From Prevotellaceae bacterium UBA3627 (GTDB taxonomy: Bacteria > Bacteroidota > Bacteroidia > Bacteroidales > Bacteroidaceae), in assembly GCA_002373375.1 (NCBI GenBank), contig DFLE01000034.1, forward strand, positions 1 through 15,864: a stretch of 15,864 nt of DNA. The letters run 5' to 3'. Positions within the stretch are counted from its first letter, which is position 1; every line of letters starts with the position of its first letter. The notes beneath the pieces were generated by a model. That model did not search any database. It was not told where the DNA came from and worked only from the letters and a program-made list of their open reading frames with translations. Shown piece after piece: positions 14,433 to 15,864 of this stretch. The position numbers were made by a program, and so were the translations under genes.

Positions 14433-14452
14433 AATATTTATTCGTAATTTTG
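14423..14452 (+). promoter_or_regulatory. argR promoter
   Basis: TTG (14423-14425), 19 nt, then TAATTTTG (14445-14452): a full match to the Bacteroidetes consensus. Start predicted near 14459, directly next to the ARG box. Confidence 0.75.
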
Positions 14453-14460
14453 CAGTCCTG

Positions 14461-14478
14461 TTTGAATAAAAATTCAAT
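14461..14478. promoter_or_regulatory. ARG box (ArgR operator)
   Basis: TTTGAATAAAAATTCAAT fits the E. coli ARG-box consensus WNTGAATWWWWATTCANW at every position: TGAAT (14463-14467), AAAA, ATTCA (14472-14476). It lies at the predicted transcription start, 9 nt before the argR ATG, so it predicts arginine-dependent self-repression. Only one box is seen; ArgR hexamers usually prefer two. Confidence 0.75.
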
Positions 14479-14486
14479 AGCGCAGA

Positions 14487-14963
14487 ATGAAGAAGGCAGA
14501 TAGACTGGCTGCACTGCGGCTGGTGATACTAAATAACGAGCTGAGCTCACATGAGGAGGTGATGCAGGCATTACGCCGGCAGCACATTGACGTGGCGCAG
14601 CCTACCGTGTCACGCGATTTGCGTTATCTGAAGGTGGCCAAGGCCACTGATGCTGACGGACGGCAATACTATGTATTACCCAACGAGGATGACTATCGCC
14701 GCCAACACAAGCCGGAGCCCAAACGCGACCTGCCACTGGTCACCGGATTTGAGTCTATACAGTTCTCCGGTAACATGGCAGTGATGAAGACGCGACCGGG
14801 CTTTGCCAGCAGCATAGCATCAAACATTGATGCGGCAGCGCTGAAGGATGTGCTCGGCACCATAGCCGGCGACGACACCATATTCATAGTAATACGCGAG
14901 GGGGCATCCCACGTTGACATAGTGGATGAACTGTCAAGCGTGTTGCCCGATATGGTGATATGA
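14487..14963 (+). CDS. argR: Arginine repressor ArgR
   Basis: 158 residues, normal length. The N-terminal winged helix (about 1-68) has the recognition segment Q38-P-T-V-S-R-D (QxTVSRDL signature, with Pro in place of the usual Ala) and the wing YYVLP. The C-terminal oligomerisation and arginine-binding domain (about 90-158) carries GTIAGDDT (124-131), whose two Asp contact arginine. It starts 9 nt after a full-consensus ARG box and leads a cluster with a GNAT acyltransferase and argG, so it most likely represses arginine synthesis and itself. The linker (about 70-88) is charged and Pro-rich. Confidence 0.95.
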   Translation: MKKADRLAALRLVILNNELSSHEEVMQALRRQHIDVAQPTVSRDLRYLKVAKATDADGRQYYVLPNEDDYRRQHKPEPKRDLPLVTGFESIQFSGNMAVMKTRPGFASSIASNIDAAALKDVLGTIAGDDTIFIVIREGASHVDIVDELSSVLPDMVI

Positions 14964-15005
14964 CAATTCATAATGCATATTCATAAATAATAAATAATAA
15001 TTAAC

Positions 15006-15042
15006 TCTCCCCCTCCCTCATAGGGAGGGACGGGGAGGGTCT
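15006..15042 (+). repeat. C/G-rich hairpin repeat, copy 4, between argR and the acyltransferase
   Basis: CCCTCCCT (15011-15018), loop CAT, AGGGAGGG (15022-15029), tail ACGGGGAGGGTCT. Same unit as the three copies at 7680-7847, 7 kb away. It lies in the argR/acyltransferase gap, where it may act as a partial terminator or RNA stabiliser. Confidence 0.75.
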
Positions 15043-15056
15043 AACAACTCATAACT

Positions 15057-15671
15057 TTGAATAACAATATCAGAATACTTGTGGCAGACGCCACACATGA
15101 GAAGTACGTCGATGAGATACTCGACACCATACGCATAGCAGCGAAGAAGCGCGGCACAGGCATTGCCGAGCGCACACACGAGTACGTAGCCACGAAGATG
15201 AAAGAGGGCAAGGCCGTGATAGCCCTTGACGAGAACGACCGCTTCGCCGGTTTCAGTTATATCGAGACCTGGGGCAACAAGAGCTATGTCACCACGTCAG
15301 GACTCATAGTGCATCCCGACTTCCAGGGACTGGGCATTGCGAAGCGCATCAAGGACTATACCTTTACACTGGCACGCGTGCGCTGGCCGGAGGCAAAGAT
15401 ATTCTCCCTCACGTCAGGCGACGCTGTGATGAAGATGAACACCGCACTGGGTTACGTGCCGGTATCATTCAACCAGCTTACTGACGACGAGGCTTTCTGG
15501 CGCGGTTGCCGCGGTTGCGTAAACCACGACATACTCGAGGCCAAGAACCGTAAGTTCTGCATCTGCACAGGTATGCTCTACGACCCTGCGCAGCACAAGG
15601 GTGAGCCTACGCCGGCCAACGTCTTCCACGACGTGATGAAGAGCCTTACGGAAAGAGGAATAGAGTTCTGA
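15057..15671 (+). CDS. GNAT acyltransferase of the arg cluster, probable N-acylglutamate synthase
   Basis: 204 residues. GNAT fold: beta1 begins at residue 5 (IRILVADATHE) and the acyl-CoA loop is V85-H-P-D-F-Q90-G-L-G-I-A (Q/RxxGxG/A). Placed between argR and argG, where the first committed step (acylation of glutamate) would be needed and no classical argA or argJ is seen. I recall the Bacteroides equivalent being proposed for this step, with succinyl rather than acetyl intermediates; which acyl group is used here is open. The C-terminal part has C151-x2-C154 and C168-x-C170, a possible metal site. The start is a TTG (15057): the first ATG would remove 47 residues of the fold. That TTG lies in TAACTTTG, a perfect -7 box, probably fortuitous as no TTG precedes at the right distance. 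Confidence 0.82.
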   Translation: MNNNIRILVADATHEKYVDEILDTIRIAAKKRGTGIAERTHEYVATKMKEGKAVIALDENDRFAGFSYIETWGNKSYVTTSGLIVHPDFQGLGIAKRIKDYTFTLARVRWPEAKIFSLTSGDAVMKMNTALGYVPVSFNQLTDDEAFWRGCRGCVNHDILEAKNRKFCICTGMLYDPAQHKGEPTPANVFHDVMKSLTERGIEF

Positions 15672-15690
15672 TATTCTGGCCTCTCTTTCT

Positions 15691-15780
15691 CGTTATCACG
15701 ATATTTCGTAATGACGGAATAACGACATGACGTAATATCGCAATATCGTGATAACGTGATAACGTAATATCGTGATATCG
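15691..15780. repeat. 8-bp-period array upstream of argG, with 15-bp inverted repeat
   Basis: From 15701 to 15780 the sequence is ten consecutive 8-bp units, all ending CG: ATATTTCG, TAATGACG, GAATAACG, ACATGACG, TAATATCG, CAATATCG, TGATAACG (twice), TAATATCG, TGATATCG. The preceding TTATCACG (15693-15700) also keeps phase. CGTTATCACGATATT (15691-15705) is exactly complementary to 15742-15756, so the array folds back on itself. It fills most of the gap between the acyltransferase stop and the argG ATG. Confidence 0.85.
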
Positions 15781-15799
15781 AAAAAAACGAAATAATATT

Positions 15800-15864
15800 A
15801 TGAAGAAAAAAGTAGTAGTAGCTTTCAGTGGAGGTCTGGACACCTCTTACACAGTGATGAAACT
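15800..15864 (+). CDS. argG: Argininosuccinate synthase, 5' end only
   Basis: The first 21 codons, running off the right edge: MKKKVVVAFSGGLDTSYTVMK. The ATP-pyrophosphatase P-loop AFSGGLDTS is the signature of argininosuccinate synthase (citrulline + aspartate + ATP -> argininosuccinate). With argR and the acyltransferase upstream it confirms an arginine-biosynthesis cluster continuing rightwards. It sits 19 nt after the 8-bp array. No ARG box or clear promoter lies just upstream, so it is probably read from the argR promoter. Confidence 0.93.
   Translation, partial: MKKKVVVAFSGGLDTSYTVMK

Noticed and set aside
14964..15000. Possible second ARG box (ATTCAT half-sites)
   Set aside because: Two ATTCA halves occur but no TGAAT stands four bases before either.

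Overview
The window looks like a chromosomal segment of a Bacteroidales bacterium, most likely Prevotella or a close relative. The basis is the recurring Bacteroidetes promoter pattern (TTG, about 19-20 nt, TAnnTTTG), a BspA-type leucine-rich-repeat surface protein, a plug/beta-barrel outer-membrane protein with a carboxypeptidase-regulatory-like N-terminus, and an argR / GNAT acyltransferase / argG gene order that I recall from Bacteroides. No species can be named from sequence alone.

Layout. (1) 1-259: a minus-strand promoter with a structured leader running off the left edge (possibly an rRNA-operon leader), and a weak terminator behind preA. (2) 260-1738, minus: preA, a dihydropyrimidine dehydrogenase-type subunit with an N-terminal Fe-S segment resembling the one usually found on its partner PreT. 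(3) 1956-8198, minus: a BlaI-family repressor, a BlaR1-like M56 membrane metallopeptidase without a penicillin-binding domain, a small unrecognised exported protein whose C-terminal motif resembles the end of the M56 protein, and a large outer-membrane beta-barrel protein. This looks like a sensing and repressor-release module with an envelope output. The blaI-M56 gap is filled with repeats. (4) 8332-10500: an AT-rich accessory island. An intact RhuM-Fic gene sits between a 3' scrap of hsdM and a 3' scrap of hsdS, so this is the remains of a type I restriction-modification locus. It also holds a MITE-like element with 22-bp inverted ends, two strong hairpins, and direct repeats on both sides. 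(5) 10592-14389, plus: two secreted proteins, a BspA-like LRR protein and a GH43 glycosidase (probable arabinanase). Each has its own promoter and terminator, and both end in the same short C-terminal module. (6) 14423-15864, plus: the start of an arginine-biosynthesis cluster: argR with a textbook ARG box, a GNAT acyltransferase (probable N-acylglutamate synthase), and the first 21 codons of argG.

Themes. Two kinds of intergenic repeat recur at both the blaI-M56 locus and the arg cluster. One is a C/G-rich hairpin unit (8-bp stem, 3-nt loop, G-rich tail; four copies). The other is an array with a strict 8-bp period whose halves are inverted, so it can fold on itself. The arrays at the two loci share period and architecture but not unit sequence. 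The most striking items are these 8-bp arrays, the RhuM-Fic gene stranded in a decayed restriction locus, and the M56/novel-protein/outer-membrane operon.
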